This document shows positions 35,685-45,354 of a stretch of DNA of 64,000 nt, piece after piece. The notes under the pieces are model-generated. The model worked only from the letters and a program-made list of their open reading frames with translations. It made no database searches and was not told the origin of the DNA. This stretch comes from CAZUMW01 sp964621615 (GTDB taxonomy: Bacteria; Desulfobacterota; WTBG01; CAIYCZ01; CAIRTM01). Numbering within the stretch: position 1 is the stretch's first letter; the number at the start of each line of letters is the position of its first letter. The position numbers were made by a program, and so were the translations under genes. The stretch spans positions 1 through 64,000 of the forward strand of contig CAZUMW010000018.1 of assembly GCA_964621615.1 (NCBI GenBank), written 5' to 3'.

Positions 35685-36092
35685 TCAGAAGGGAACGTCG
35701 CTGTCCGGCACATCGCCGGGCATTTTATTGAACGGGTCCTCCCCCTGGTCAGCTCCGGCCCTGTCGTCACGGCTGCCGAGCATCTGCATGTTTTCAAGGA
35801 CCACCTCGGTCGTCCAGCGCCGGTTGCCGTCCTGATCCTCCCACTCGCGGGTCTGCAGCCGCCCTTCGACATATACCTGTTTCCCTTTTTGCAGAAACTC
35901 GCCGCACACCTCGCCGATTCTGCCGAAAGCAACCACGCGGTGCCACTGTGTTTCGCGAACAAGCTCATCGCCTTTTTTATATTTCCGGTCTGTGGCCATA
36001 TTAAATTTGGTTATTGCAGTTCCGGACTGATTATACCGAACCTCGGGATCTTTTCCGAGCCGTCCAACGAGAATAACTTTATTTACCGACAT
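35685..36092 (-). CDS. ssb: Single-stranded DNA-binding protein
   Basis: The 135-residue protein has the OB fold of bacterial SSB (MSVNKVILVGRLGKDPEVRY, WHRVVAFGRIGEVCGEFLQKGKQVYVEGRLQTREW). A short acidic tail ends in DVPF, the conserved tip that recruits replication and repair partners. The linker is short compared with E. coli SSB (178 residues). Convergent with groEL. Confidence 0.96.
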   Translation of the reverse strand: MSVNKVILVGRLGKDPEVRYNQSGTAITKFNMATDRKYKKGDELVRETQWHRVVAFGRIGEVCGEFLQKGKQVYVEGRLQTREWEDQDGNRRWTTEVVLENMQMLGSRDDRAGADQGEDPFNKMPGDVPDSDVPF

Positions 36093-36160
36093 TGGGAAAT
36101 CTCCTTTGGGGGAGGTGAGAGATTAAGGCCAGCGTGCACCGGCTGCGCAAATACGTACCG

Positions 36161-36189
36161 TTTTTATCCTGTATGAGCCGAAATGTCAA
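36161..36189 (-). promoter_or_regulatory. Candidate ssb promoter
   Basis: On the minus strand TTGACA (36189-36184), a 17-base spacer and TAAAAA (36166-36161) lie about 70 bases before the ssb start. Confidence 0.5.
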
Positions 36190-36220
36190 GCCATGTTTAT
36201 CGGTCGCAGAGTTTTTGATA

Positions 36221-36249
36221 TTGACTGCGCCCATATGATACATTACACT
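36221..36249 (+). promoter_or_regulatory. Candidate ftsK promoter
   Basis: TTGACT (36221-36226), a 17-base spacer and TACACT (36244-36249) lie 72 bases before the ftsK ATG, divergent from the ssb promoter. Confidence 0.5.
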
Positions 36250-36320
36250 TAAAAGATTAATCGAGCAATAACGCTGAAGATACTGTAATATCATCATTCC
36301 CGGTAATCTGACAGCTCTTT

Positions 36321-38579
36321 ATGCCTGCAAAAAAAAAGGATAATACTCATCTGTGGTTTGAAGTGGGCGGCATTGTCTGCGCCGGCATAGCCGTGTTTGT
36401 CCTGTGCTGCCTGATCAGCTATCACCCGGAAGACCCGTCTTTTGAAACGGGGCTCTCCGTAACGCCGCCGCAAATTCACAACTGGGGCAAGCAAATCGGC
36501 GCATACCTGTCGAGCATTTTGTTCCAGATGCTCGGCCTCGGCGCATTCGCCATTCCGGCAGCGCTTTTTTTTATGGCGGGAAAGTTGCTTTTTTCCCCTG
36601 TGTTCACCATCGGATTCTGGCTCCGCTCGGCGCTTTACGCACTTCTGTTTATATGCCTGGAAACGATGCTCAGCCTGTGCCTGGGCACGCTTGATATATA
36701 CCGCTATTTCTTTGATGCCGGAGGGGCTGTAATCGGCGCACTGGTATCCGGCCTGCTGCAAAGCACGATCGGTATCGTGGGCACCTGGCTGGTGCTGATA
36801 ATAACAGCCATGCTGACGGTTATGGGCCTGACAAATGTCTCCTATGTCACGCTCTGGAACCGGTTCCTCTCAGCGTGCTCCGCCTGGGTAACAGCTCCCC
36901 TGCACAATGCGATTGAAGCGGCACAGAAGCGGTGGAGTGATCTCATAAAGAAAAAGCGCCGCCCCGCTGTGCAGCGCACGCCTGCCTCCCCCGCGCGGCA
37001 GGAGAAGCAGGCGGCAGAAAAAAGCCCGCCGGCGCCGCAAGCGGCAGACGCCGGCACAATTCCGATAAATATATACCGCGAAAACTGTGCGCAAAACCCG
37101 CCCGCTTCTGACAGTGATGACACGTTTGAGCCTGCCGGGGGCGCACCGCCGAAGCACTATCAGCTTCCCCCGCTTGATCTGCTTGACTCCGCCGATGAAA
37201 GCGATATTGATGTGGACCGCGAGCTGCTCAGAAAAGATGCCGAAACGCTTATCCAGAAGCTGTCTGATTTCGGGGTGAGCGGCCGCATTGCTGAAATCAA
37301 TCCGGGACCGGTTATTACCCGGTTTGAGTTTGAGCCCGCCTCCGGCATCAAGCTCAACAGAATCATTAATCTTGCCGACGATCTCGCCCTGGCCCTTAAG
37401 GCGCTGCGGGTGCGCATTGCGCCGATACCCGGAAAGGCCGTCGTGGGCATCGAACTTCCCAGCAAAAAAAGAAAAACCGTTTATTTTAAAGATATCGCCG
37501 GCCGCGAGGAATTCCAGAACGCCAAATCGCGCTTAACGATCGGTATCGGCAAGGACATTGCCGGAATGCCGATCATAAATGATTTGTCACGCATGCCGCA
37601 CCTGCTTGTTGCCGGCACCACCGGATCGGGCAAAAGCGTGTTCATCAATACGGTCATCTGCAGCATTCTTTTCAAAGCAACCCCCGATGAAGTTCGCTTT
37701 TTAATGATAGACCCAAAAAGGCTCGAGCTCTTTCCCTACGACGGCATACCGCACCTGCTGCACCCGGTTGTTGTCAATCCGAAAAAAGCCGCCGTTGCCC
37801 TGCAATGGGCAGTTGAAGAAATGGACCGGCGCTACCGGATGCTCGCCGAAATGCGCACCCGGGATATCGATCAGTACAACAGGCAGGTTGAAAAGATACT
37901 GAAGAAAGGAGACATTTCAGGCGATCCGCCTGAAAAGATGACCTATATCGTCGTCGTCATCGATGAGCTGGCTGACCTCATGATGATCGCCGCCCGCGAT
38001 GTGGAAGGGCACATCGCGCGGCTCGCGCAGATGGCCCGCGCATCGGGCATGCATCTGCTTGTGGCAACGCAGCGGCCCTCGGTTGACATTCTGACCGGCG
38101 TGATAAAGGCAAACTTCCCCTGCCGGGTTTCGTTTCAGGTGTCTTCAAAAGTCGACTCCCGCACAATCCTTGACACCACCGGGTCCGAAAAGCTTCTGGG
38201 CATGGGCGATATGCTCTTTCTGCCCCCCGGCACATCGCGCCTCCAGAGAATTCACGGCGCCTATATTTCGGAAGCCGAAATAAGCCGGATTACCGCGTTC
38301 ATAAAAAAGCAGGGCACCCCCGACTATGACGAGTCAATCGTTGCAGCAAAAGAAGAGGAAGCTGCGGCAGAAGAGCAGGATGACGAATATGACGAGCTTT
38401 ATGATAAAGCCGTAGCGCTGGTAACCGATACCGGCCAGGCCTCTATTTCAATGCTGCAGCGCAGAATGCGGGTGGGGTACAATCGCGCTGCCCGCATGAT
38501 CGAAAAAATGGAGCGCGAGGGAGTGGTGGGGCCCAGCGACGGCGTCAAGCCCCGTGAAGTCCTGGCAAACAAACTGTAA
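36321..38579 (+). CDS. ftsK: FtsK/SpoIIIE-type DNA translocase
   Basis: A 752-residue translocase. Four hydrophobic segments occupy residues 10-175; a Pro/Ala/Lys-rich linker follows (about 215-290). The RecA-like motor has Walker A VAGTTGSGKSVFINTVI (about 427-443) and Walker B YIVVVIDELADLMM. The C-terminal gamma winged helix (ISMLQRRMRVGYNRAARMIE) recognises KOPS/SRS-type polar DNA sequences. It pumps chromosome ends through the division septum and activates XerCD at dif. Linker length is short, closer to SpoIIIE. lolA follows after 8 bases. Confidence 0.96.
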   Translation: MPAKKKDNTHLWFEVGGIVCAGIAVFVLCCLISYHPEDPSFETGLSVTPPQIHNWGKQIGAYLSSILFQMLGLGAFAIPAALFFMAGKLLFSPVFTIGFWLRSALYALLFICLETMLSLCLGTLDIYRYFFDAGGAVIGALVSGLLQSTIGIVGTWLVLIITAMLTVMGLTNVSYVTLWNRFLSACSAWVTAPLHNAIEAAQKRWSDLIKKKRRPAVQRTPASPARQEKQAAEKSPPAPQAADAGTIPINIYRENCAQNPPASDSDDTFEPAGGAPPKHYQLPPLDLLDSADESDIDVDRELLRKDAETLIQKLSDFGVSGRIAEINPGPVITRFEFEPASGIKLNRIINLADDLALALKALRVRIAPIPGKAVVGIELPSKKRKTVYFKDIAGREEFQNAKSRLTIGIGKDIAGMPIINDLSRMPHLLVAGTTGSGKSVFINTVICSILFKATPDEVRFLMIDPKRLELFPYDGIPHLLHPVVVNPKKAAVALQWAVEEMDRRYRMLAEMRTRDIDQYNRQVEKILKKGDISGDPPEKMTYIVVVIDELADLMMIAARDVEGHIARLAQMARASGMHLLVATQRPSVDILTGVIKANFPCRVSFQVSSKVDSRTILDTTGSEKLLGMGDMLFLPPGTSRLQRIHGAYISEAEISRITAFIKKQGTPDYDESIVAAKEEEAAAEEQDDEYDELYDKAVALVTDTGQASISMLQRRMRVGYNRAARMIEKMEREGVVGPSDGVKPREVLANKL

Positions 38580-38587
38580 ACCCAAAA

Positions 38588-39310
38588 ATGGAACAATACC
38601 CTGTGACAGCAAAAACATCTATGCCAGCTATGCTCGCAGCCGCTCTTGCAGCTGCAGCCCTGTGTGCCGCTGCTGTGCCGCATGCGCAGGCAGCGCCAGA
38701 CACACCTGTTGACGAGGCGGTCAGCCGTCTCGAAAAAACATATCAAGCCATCAGCGACTTCCGTGCCGTTTTTATTCAGGAAACGCGCCAGAGCTCAATA
38801 AACAGAGTGGAAAAGGGCAGCGGTAAAGTTTTTTTTAAAAAGCCCGGCAAAATGCTGTGGGACTACGAAGCGCCCGAAGCGCAAAAAATCATACTCGATG
38901 GAAAAAATGTCTGGTTCTACCGCCCGGAGGAGCGCCAGGTCATGAAAAACAACTACGGGGTGCTGCCGCGCAGCATTGTTCTGGATCTGCTTCGCGGCGA
39001 GGTGCACCTGAAGAAGAAATTTACCGTTACAGCGCAAAGCCCGGACAATGATCCGGCAAGCTCTATTGTGCTTGAGCTTGTTCCGCGCACGCACAACCCC
39101 ACCGTCAGCAGGATTCTGCTGCATATCGACCCCGAAACATGGCATATCACCAGGACCTGCCTGCATGATGAGTTCGGCAACACAACCATACTGGAATTTT
39201 CAGATATCACCGTAAATCAGGGCCTTAAAGACTCGCTGTTCGCATTCACGCCGCCTCCCGGCGTCGATGTGTTTGAGCCGCCGCAGCCGGGCCGTCATCC
39301 GCAACAGTGA
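38588..39310 (+). CDS. lolA: LolA-type periplasmic lipoprotein carrier
   Basis: The signal peptide runs to about residue 36 (LAAALAAAALCAAAVPHAQA). The mature part has VSRLEKTYQAISDFRAVFIQE, the GSGKVFFKKPGKMLWDYEAPE strand pair and LVPRTHNPTVSRILLHIDPET, all typical of LolA. LolA takes lipoproteins from LolCDE and passes them to the outer membrane. The C-terminus is proline-rich. Its presence next to ftsK is common. The two C-terminal lipoproteins in this window would be plausible clients. Confidence 0.9.
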   Translation: MEQYPVTAKTSMPAMLAAALAAAALCAAAVPHAQAAPDTPVDEAVSRLEKTYQAISDFRAVFIQETRQSSINRVEKGSGKVFFKKPGKMLWDYEAPEAQKIILDGKNVWFYRPEERQVMKNNYGVLPRSIVLDLLRGEVHLKKKFTVTAQSPDNDPASSIVLELVPRTHNPTVSRILLHIDPETWHITRTCLHDEFGNTTILEFSDITVNQGLKDSLFAFTPPPGVDVFEPPQPGRHPQQ

Positions 39311-39326
39311 CCGCCTGCTTTTTTTC

Positions 39327-42300
39327 ATGATGACACAGCCGCTTACAGAGCACAGGCACAGCCGCACAATAGAGAGCGCCCGCGCGCTGCTGGAGGAAAA
39401 GGCCCCGCACAGCGTTCTGTGCGGGCTGCGGGGATCGGCGCCTGCATATGCGATAACGCACCTGCACGCCTGCGTTCGCCGGCCCTTTCTTGTTGTGGCC
39501 TCATCGGGCGAGCAGGCCCGAGTGCTGTATAAAGAAATGTGTTTCTTCTATAACAACAGCGGCGCGCTGCAGGAAGCGCAGGAGCCTCCGGTATTTTTTT
39601 TCCCGTCTCTGGAAACGCATCCGTATGAAAACGTGCTGAGCCACTCCGATGTCAGCGCAGCCAGGCTGTGGACGCTGTACCGCCTTTATGACAGCCCGGC
39701 TCCCGCAATTGTTGTAACCAGCATCAGGGCGGTAGCGCAGCGGCTGCTTCCTGCAGAAATTCTTCTGGACGCCTGCAGCACAATCCGGTGCGGGGACAGC
39801 ATCGACCGGGATCACCTGTGCGCGCTTCTGGCAGAAAGCGGATATACCCGCGCGAGCATGGTGCAGGACCGGGGGGACTTCAGCATCCGGGGAGAAATTA
39901 TCGACATATTTCCCGCCGGCTACGACAAGCCGGTGCGCGTTGATTTTTTCGATGATGTCATTGAGTCGATCCGCCTGTTTGATCCCGATTCCCAGCGCTC
40001 CTGCCACGACATTTCCGATGCGGTACTTGTCCCGGTTCGCGAAATCCTGCTGAACCGCAAAACCCTTGATACCCTTCAGCAAAAAATGGAAACGGATGAA
40101 CATTCCGCCGCTTCACGGCATCCCAAGGGCAGGGCCTTTGTCGATAACATCGCGAACGGGCTGCTTCCCGCCGGCGTTGAGTATTCGCTGTCCCTTTTAT
40201 ATCCGGAGCTTGAAACCCTCTTTGACTATATACCGTCTAACGCAGTTCTTTTCCAGGTTGACAAAGCCGAAGCCGAGCGGCATCACGATCGTCTGCTTGA
40301 CGATATCAGCCTGCACTACCAGGCTGCGTATGAGGAGCGCAGGGTGGTTTCTCCCCCGGAATCGCTTTTCCTCAGCCGTGAGCAGCTTGATTCATATGCC
40401 GGGCCGCTTCAGCACGTGACGGTTGAAAGCTGGGATATCGAGGTGCCTCATGTTCCCCGCGTGTCCTTCGAGACACGGGCAAACACATCCATTAAGGAAG
40501 AGCTTATACAGCTGGACTCCCGCTCAGGGGCCCTTGTCCGATTTGTCGAGCTCATCGAGCACTGGTTCTCACAGGGAATGCGCGTTGTGTTTGTCTGCCA
40601 CACCCGCACGCAAAGCGAGCGGCTCTCGGCCCTGCTCGACGACTACGGTGTCGCTTCGCACATTGCGCCACGGGCTGATCTTGGGCGCCTGCCCGCCGCA
40701 GGGCCCGGAAGCCGGGTGGAGATGCTGACCGGATCGCTCTCGCGCGGGTTTCAACATGAAGATGGCCTGCTCGCTGTTGTAACCGAGGAGGAGATTTTCG
40801 GGGAAAAGCGCCATCGCATTTCTGTCCGCCGCCGGCAGAAAGGTATTGCCATTTCAGACTTCAGCGACCTGCGCGAGGGCGATCTGGTCGTGCACCGCGA
40901 CAGCGGTATCGGGCGGTACCGCGGGCTGCGAACGCTTGATGCCGGCGGCATGCGCTCGGATTATATTTCGGTTCAATATCAGGGCTCCGACAAGCTGTAT
41001 ATTCCCGTTGACCGTATCAATCTGCTGCAAAAGCATGAAGGTGCCGACGCTGCAGAGGCCAAGCTGGACAAGCTCGGCGGCGCGTCCTGGAAGCGGACAA
41101 AAAAGAAAGTCCGGGAGGCTGTTGAAAAAGTCGCGCGCGACCTTATAGAGCTGTATTCTGCGCGGAAGGTCTATAAGGGGCATGCGTTCTCCTCACACGA
41201 TCATTACTACAGGGAGTTTGAAGCCGCCTTTCCCTACGAGGAAACGCCCGATCAGCTCGCCGCCATTCAGGATGTGATGGATGATATGTCCAGCGCCATG
41301 CCCATGGACCGGCTTATCTGCGGCGACGTCGGGTACGGGAAGACCGAGGTTGCACTGCGCGCGGCGTTCCGCGCGGCTATGGACGGCAAGCAGGTCGCTG
41401 TGTTTGTTCCGACCACGGTGCTTGCGCAGCAGCACTATCAGACGTTCAGCGAGCGCTTCGCCGCGTACCCGGTACGGGTGGACATCTTAAGCAGATTCAG
41501 AAACTCCCGGGAGCAGAAAGCACTTCTTGATGATATCGCCCGGGGCGCGGTCGATATCATCATCGGTACGCACCGGCTGATAAGCAGGGACGTGACATTC
41601 AGAGAGCTGGGCCTTGTCATCATCGATGAGGAGCACCGCTTCGGTGTAAAGCATAAAGAAAAGCTCAAAAAGCTGCGCTCAACCGTGGATGTGCTGACGC
41701 TCACCGCGACGCCGATTCCCCGGACGCTGCAGCTTTCCCTGTTCGGCGTCAGGGATTTTTCGCTGATCGAAACGCCCCCGGAGGATCGCCTGTCGATCAG
41801 AACAGTTATAACCCACTTTGACAGCACCGTAATCCGCGAGGCTGTGATCCGCGAGCTCAGGCGCGGCGGGCAGGTGTTCTTTGTGCACAACAGGGTTCAC
41901 TCGATACCGGCGGTAGCACGATACATACGGCAGCTCGTTCCGGAAATGAGGCTCGGCATTGCGCACGGGCAAATGCAGGCCCATGAGCTGGAGCGCTCGA
42001 TGATTCAGTTCATAAAAAAAGAAGTCGATGTATTGCTGTGCACCAGCATCATCGAGTCCGGCCTTGACTTCCCTACTGCAAATACAATCATTATAAACAA
42101 CGCTCACACCATGGGGCTTGCGCAGATGTACCAGCTGCGCGGCCGCGTGGGCAGGGGCAAAGTAAGGGCATATGCCTATCTGCTTGTGCCCGGAAAAAGC
42201 GTTATGAGCCGAACCGCTGCAAAACGGCTCGAGGCGCTTTCCGAATTCAGCGAGCTCGGCTCGGGATACCGGCTGGCAACACGGGATCTGCAGATCAGGG

Positions 42301-42857
42301 GTGCGGGCAATATACTGGGCCATTCGCAATCAGGACACATAGCCGCTGTCGGCATAGACATGTATCTTGAAATGCTCAACGAAACCATTGCGACGCTCAA
42401 AGGGGAAACCGTCAGCCCTGCCATTGACCCCGAAATCAACATTAACATAGCTGCCTACATCCCGGAAACCTATGTTCCGAATATCAACCAGCGCCTGGTG
42501 CTGTACCGCAAAATCGCCTCATCGGGCGAGCATGCGGATATAGACGATATTGCCGAGGAGCTCCGCGACCGCTTCGGCGACTGCCCGGAAGAAGTCGAAT
42601 CCCTGCTCAGCATCGCCCGCCTGCGCATCCTGATGCGCTTGTGGCAGGTCCTGGCTGTTGACTGCCACGAAAACAGGCTGGTGTTTACATTTCATGAGAG
42701 CGCCCGGGAAAACCTTGACAGCATACTGGCCATCGTAAACAGCGACCAGAGCCGGTTCCGCCTCACGCCCGAATTTCAGCTGATTGCCGCCTGCCCCCCT
42801 GACTCCATACGCAATGACCCTTTGGGGAAAATACGGTCCATATTCGAAGAAGCCTGA
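39327..42857 (+). CDS. mfd: Transcription-repair coupling factor
   Basis: Mfd removes stalled RNA polymerase and recruits UvrA. Visible in order: the UvrB-like N-terminal domains (PSLETHPYENVLSHSDVSAAR, VQDRGDFSIRGEIIDIFP), the CarD-like polymerase-interaction domain (LREGDLVVHRDSGIGRYRGL), the translocase with Walker A CGDVGYGKTEVALRAA (about 664-679) and DEEH box VIIDEEHRFGVKHKE. The TRG motif region and C-terminal TRCF domain follow (IDPEININIAAYIPETYV). The frame opens at 39267 inside lolA; the ATG at 39327, after the lolA stop, is preferred though it lacks a clear ribosome-binding site. Confidence 0.95.
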   Translation: MMTQPLTEHRHSRTIESARALLEEKAPHSVLCGLRGSAPAYAITHLHACVRRPFLVVASSGEQARVLYKEMCFFYNNSGALQEAQEPPVFFFPSLETHPYENVLSHSDVSAARLWTLYRLYDSPAPAIVVTSIRAVAQRLLPAEILLDACSTIRCGDSIDRDHLCALLAESGYTRASMVQDRGDFSIRGEIIDIFPAGYDKPVRVDFFDDVIESIRLFDPDSQRSCHDISDAVLVPVREILLNRKTLDTLQQKMETDEHSAASRHPKGRAFVDNIANGLLPAGVEYSLSLLYPELETLFDYIPSNAVLFQVDKAEAERHHDRLLDDISLHYQAAYEERRVVSPPESLFLSREQLDSYAGPLQHVTVESWDIEVPHVPRVSFETRANTSIKEELIQLDSRSGALVRFVELIEHWFSQGMRVVFVCHTRTQSERLSALLDDYGVASHIAPRADLGRLPAAGPGSRVEMLTGSLSRGFQHEDGLLAVVTEEEIFGEKRHRISVRRRQKGIAISDFSDLREGDLVVHRDSGIGRYRGLRTLDAGGMRSDYISVQYQGSDKLYIPVDRINLLQKHEGADAAEAKLDKLGGASWKRTKKKVREAVEKVARDLIELYSARKVYKGHAFSSHDHYYREFEAAFPYEETPDQLAAIQDVMDDMSSAMPMDRLICGDVGYGKTEVALRAAFRAAMDGKQVAVFVPTTVLAQQHYQTFSERFAAYPVRVDILSRFRNSREQKALLDDIARGAVDIIIGTHRLISRDVTFRELGLVIIDEEHRFGVKHKEKLKKLRSTVDVLTLTATPIPRTLQLSLFGVRDFSLIETPPEDRLSIRTVITHFDSTVIREAVIRELRRGGQVFFVHNRVHSIPAVARYIRQLVPEMRLGIAHGQMQAHELERSMIQFIKKEVDVLLCTSIIESGLDFPTANTIIINNAHTMGLAQMYQLRGRVGRGKVRAYAYLLVPGKSVMSRTAAKRLEALSEFSELGSGYRLATRDLQIRGAGNILGHSQSGHIAAVGIDMYLEMLNETIATLKGETVSPAIDPEININIAAYIPETYVPNINQRLVLYRKIASSGEHADIDDIAEELRDRFGDCPEEVESLLSIARLRILMRLWQVLAVDCHENRLVFTFHESARENLDSILAIVNSDQSRFRLTPEFQLIAACPPDSIRNDPLGKIRSIFEEA

Positions 42858-42864
42858 TAAACCA

Positions 42865-42894
42865 TTTACTTTCGGTGCAAACACCGTGTATAAT
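42865..42894 (+). promoter_or_regulatory. Candidate surA promoter
   Basis: TTTACT (42865-42870), an 18-base spacer and TATAAT (42889-42894), 87 bases before the GTG of surA and just after mfd. Confidence 0.6.
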
Positions 42895-42981
42895 TGGTAA
42901 TTAAATTTCGACACATCCGATTCACCCTGAAAAATATCGGACACAAAGATTTAACATACTCATTCATACAGGAGGTTATCT

Positions 42982-43938
42982 GTGCAGTACGCCCGCTCAG
43001 TAATTATTGCGGCTATAGTCCTGTGGCACGCCGCTGCCGCCTTCGCAGCAACCAGCGTCATTGACCGGATTGTTGCGGTCGTTAACGATGACATTATCAC
43101 GCTTTCACAATTTGAAACCTTTAAGACGCTTATTTTCCTCGGCTCTCCGGACGTGCCGGAGGGAAGGCAGAAAAACCGTGAGCTGCTTCAGCAGCTGGTT
43201 GTGAAAAAGCTCCTCCAACAGGAGGCGGCAAAAACGGGAATAGCCATCAAGCCGAAAGAGGTCGACCGCGCAATCGAAAGCGTGCTTGAACGGAACAATC
43301 TTTCGCTTGCAGAAATGGAGCGCGAGCTGGAAAAGCAGGGCGCCTCTCTGCAGGATTACCGCTCCCTGATGAAAGCCGAGCTTGCGCAGTCAGAGATTAT
43401 CGCCAGGAAGGTCCAGTCAAAAGTGGTTATTACGGAAGAGGACATGAAAAAATATTACCGCGAAAACATCCGCCCCGATGAAAAGCCGGTTCCGCGCGTG
43501 CGCATTCAGCAAATACTGCTTGCAGTGCCGCAGGATGCCTCAGCAGCGGGAAAAAAAGAGATACGCCGCCGGGCGGAGCAAATACGGCAGAACATTATCA
43601 AGGGAGAAGCGTTTGCAACAATGGCGGCAACATATTCCGACGGCCCTGCCGCCCGCGCCGGGGGCGACCTTGGCTATTTTCACCGAAACGAGCTGATGCC
43701 CGCTATTGAACACGCAGCCTTCAGCATGAATGCCGGCGACGTAAGCGGGTTAATACAGACGCAGGCGGGCTTCCACATCATTAAGGTTCTGGACAAAGAC
43801 ACAAAAGAGGAGGATCGGACCTGGCAGGATAGAGCGGACGAAATACGCGCGTCGCTGTATAACCGTCAGTTTCAGAACATCTATGACCAGTGGCTGACCG
43901 AGCTTCAGGAGCGCGCCCATATTAAGATAAACTTTTAA
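42982..43938 (+). CDS. surA: SurA-like periplasmic peptidyl-prolyl isomerase/chaperone
   Basis: A signal peptide (residues 1-22, cleavage near AAFA) leads into the SurA N-terminal region TSVIDRIVAVVNDDIITLSQFE. A single parvulin domain follows (about 172-272) with RVRIQQILLAV, AATYSDGPAARAGGDLGYFHRNEL and TQAGFHIIKVLD. Classical SurA has two parvulin domains, so this is the shorter form. It escorts outer-membrane proteins across the periplasm. GTG start with AGGAGG 6 bases upstream. Confidence 0.9.
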   Translation: MQYARSVIIAAIVLWHAAAAFAATSVIDRIVAVVNDDIITLSQFETFKTLIFLGSPDVPEGRQKNRELLQQLVVKKLLQQEAAKTGIAIKPKEVDRAIESVLERNNLSLAEMERELEKQGASLQDYRSLMKAELAQSEIIARKVQSKVVITEEDMKKYYRENIRPDEKPVPRVRIQQILLAVPQDASAAGKKEIRRRAEQIRQNIIKGEAFATMAATYSDGPAARAGGDLGYFHRNELMPAIEHAAFSMNAGDVSGLIQTQAGFHIIKVLDKDTKEEDRTWQDRADEIRASLYNRQFQNIYDQWLTELQERAHIKINF

Positions 43939-44017
43939 GCTCGGGGGGCGCTCTTTCTGACAGCTGCCCGCGGCCATGCGGGACTGAAAAGGCATACACC
44001 GAGCCGGTGCATTGCGG

Positions 44018-44413
44018 TCACTCTTGCTCAGCCTCATCGGCGAGCTCGCGAAGCGTGGCAATCAGGGCTTCAAAATCAATGGGCTTTTTAAAAACACACC
44101 GGGCGCCCATTTTTTTTGCCAGCTCAAGATAATCGATCGGCTGAAGGCCGTTAATCTGCTCGGGGCCGCCTGCTGAAATTGCAACCACCTTTGCCCCGGG
44201 AAAATTTTTCTTGAATGCTCTGAGAAGCTCAAGCCCTTCCATGCCGGGCATAAAAATATCAGTAACGACAACATCTGCCGGATCGTCCCGATATGCGTCT
44301 ATTCCGTATGCGCCATCGGCTGCCTCAAGACATTCAAAGCCGGCGGCTTCAAGCTTTACGCGAATCAGGGTGCGGATGTCCTGGTCGTCATCAATAACAA
44401 GTATCCGGGCCAT
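44018..44413 (-). CDS. Stand-alone response regulator receiver (CheY-like)
   Basis: The 131-residue protein is a lone receiver domain: acidic pocket Asp8-Asp9-Asp10 (VIDDDQD), phospho-acceptor Asp52 (VVVTDIFMPG), the switch Ser in VVAISAGGPEQ and Lys in FKKPIDFEAL. No output domain, so it works by protein-protein contact. It is divergent from the bilin-reductase homologue across 138 bases and convergent with surA. No histidine kinase is adjacent. Confidence 0.93.
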   Translation of the reverse strand: MARILVIDDDQDIRTLIRVKLEAAGFECLEAADGAYGIDAYRDDPADVVVTDIFMPGMEGLELLRAFKKNFPGAKVVAISAGGPEQINGLQPIDYLELAKKMGARCVFKKPIDFEALIATLRELADEAEQE

Positions 44414-44551
44414 ATCGCCTGCTTTCCGTTAATTCTGATTATGGTGAACGTGCAGCCGCATAATAAAATTAATGCATAGCGAGAGCAAAAAATTATATAC
44501 CATATATGATCTTATTTAATAAAGTATTTTTGCATGACGAGGAGAGCTGCT

Positions 44552-45253
44552 ATGGCACGACTTGATGACATCCATACCATTGCACATGAAACCCTTCGGG
44601 CGCGTTTTCGCTTTCGTGACACAGAGCTGAAGCACCCCTTTCCCGAACGGCCGTGGCGAATGCTGGGCCTTGTGAAAATTGACGGGGTTGCCGGAGAAAG
44701 CGAAAAGCTTTCCCGGGTTCTCATCATGAACACCAGCATCGCTGCAGGCCTTCGCGGCGTACGATCCGTTTTTGTAAGCCCGCGGGCAGCGCTGGATCTG
44801 CCCGTTTTTTCATCTGAGTCCATTCTCATGGGAAAAAAGCGGTTTTTTCTTGTGGATGTGCAGCGTCGGGGGGGCTACGGCCGCCATGACGACTCGGCTC
44901 TCTATGACAGGTTAAACACCATAAAAAACTCGTACCCGGAACTGCTTAAAACCACCGCTGAGCTCAAAGGAGAAATAAAAAAAACATGCTCCCCGGCCTT
45001 TTGCTACGTTCAAATACAAAAGCACCAGGATGACGCGGCAATCAGCCTTTTTCATGACTATCTGTCTGTGTTCTGCAGCATGGTGGAATCAGCCAGCCCG
45101 CTGAGCGGCAGCAGGCTGGAGCAGGCGCAGCGTGATTTTGACGAGTATCGAAACACTGTTATCGCACACGACCCTGCGGTAAAAATATATAAAAAATTTT
45201 TTGGTGACACAGGGGGGCTGGAGCGCGCGCAGCAGCTTTTTTTTGCTCAATAG
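44552..45253 (+). CDS. Ferredoxin-dependent bilin reductase superfamily homologue
   Basis: The 233-residue protein aligns by eye with PcyA/PebA/HY2-type bilin reductases. FPERPWRMLGLVKIDG is near residue 30. Residues 78-86 PRAALDLPVFSS fit the family P-x4-D-[IL]-P-V-F block, then VDVQ, SLFHDYLSVFCSMVESA, and the C-terminal Y-x5-HDPAVKIYKKFFG. These enzymes reduce biliverdin with ferredoxin. At the position of catalytic Asp105 of Synechocystis PcyA this protein has Glu89, and at His88 it has Ser72, by alignment from memory, so activity may differ. Start at 44552 has GAGGAG upstream. No heme oxygenase is nearby. Confidence 0.75.
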   Translation: MARLDDIHTIAHETLRARFRFRDTELKHPFPERPWRMLGLVKIDGVAGESEKLSRVLIMNTSIAAGLRGVRSVFVSPRAALDLPVFSSESILMGKKRFFLVDVQRRGGYGRHDDSALYDRLNTIKNSYPELLKTTAELKGEIKKTCSPAFCYVQIQKHQDDAAISLFHDYLSVFCSMVESASPLSGSRLEQAQRDFDEYRNTVIAHDPAVKIYKKFFGDTGGLERAQQLFFAQ

Positions 45254-45354
45254 GGAATGGTGCAGTGGCCTATTTTTTTGTGGACGCATCAGAATCTTAT
45301 CTGTATTATACACAGTGAGGGCAAAACGCTTCCGATACATTTTCCGGCTGATCC

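Noticed and set aside
36294..36761. 155-residue minus-strand frame opposite ftsK
   Set aside because: Shadow of the ftsK membrane region; no family match and ftsK is certain.
42865..42981. Separate small gene between mfd and surA
   Set aside because: Only a promoter-like sequence and the surA leader are present; no frame of useful length.
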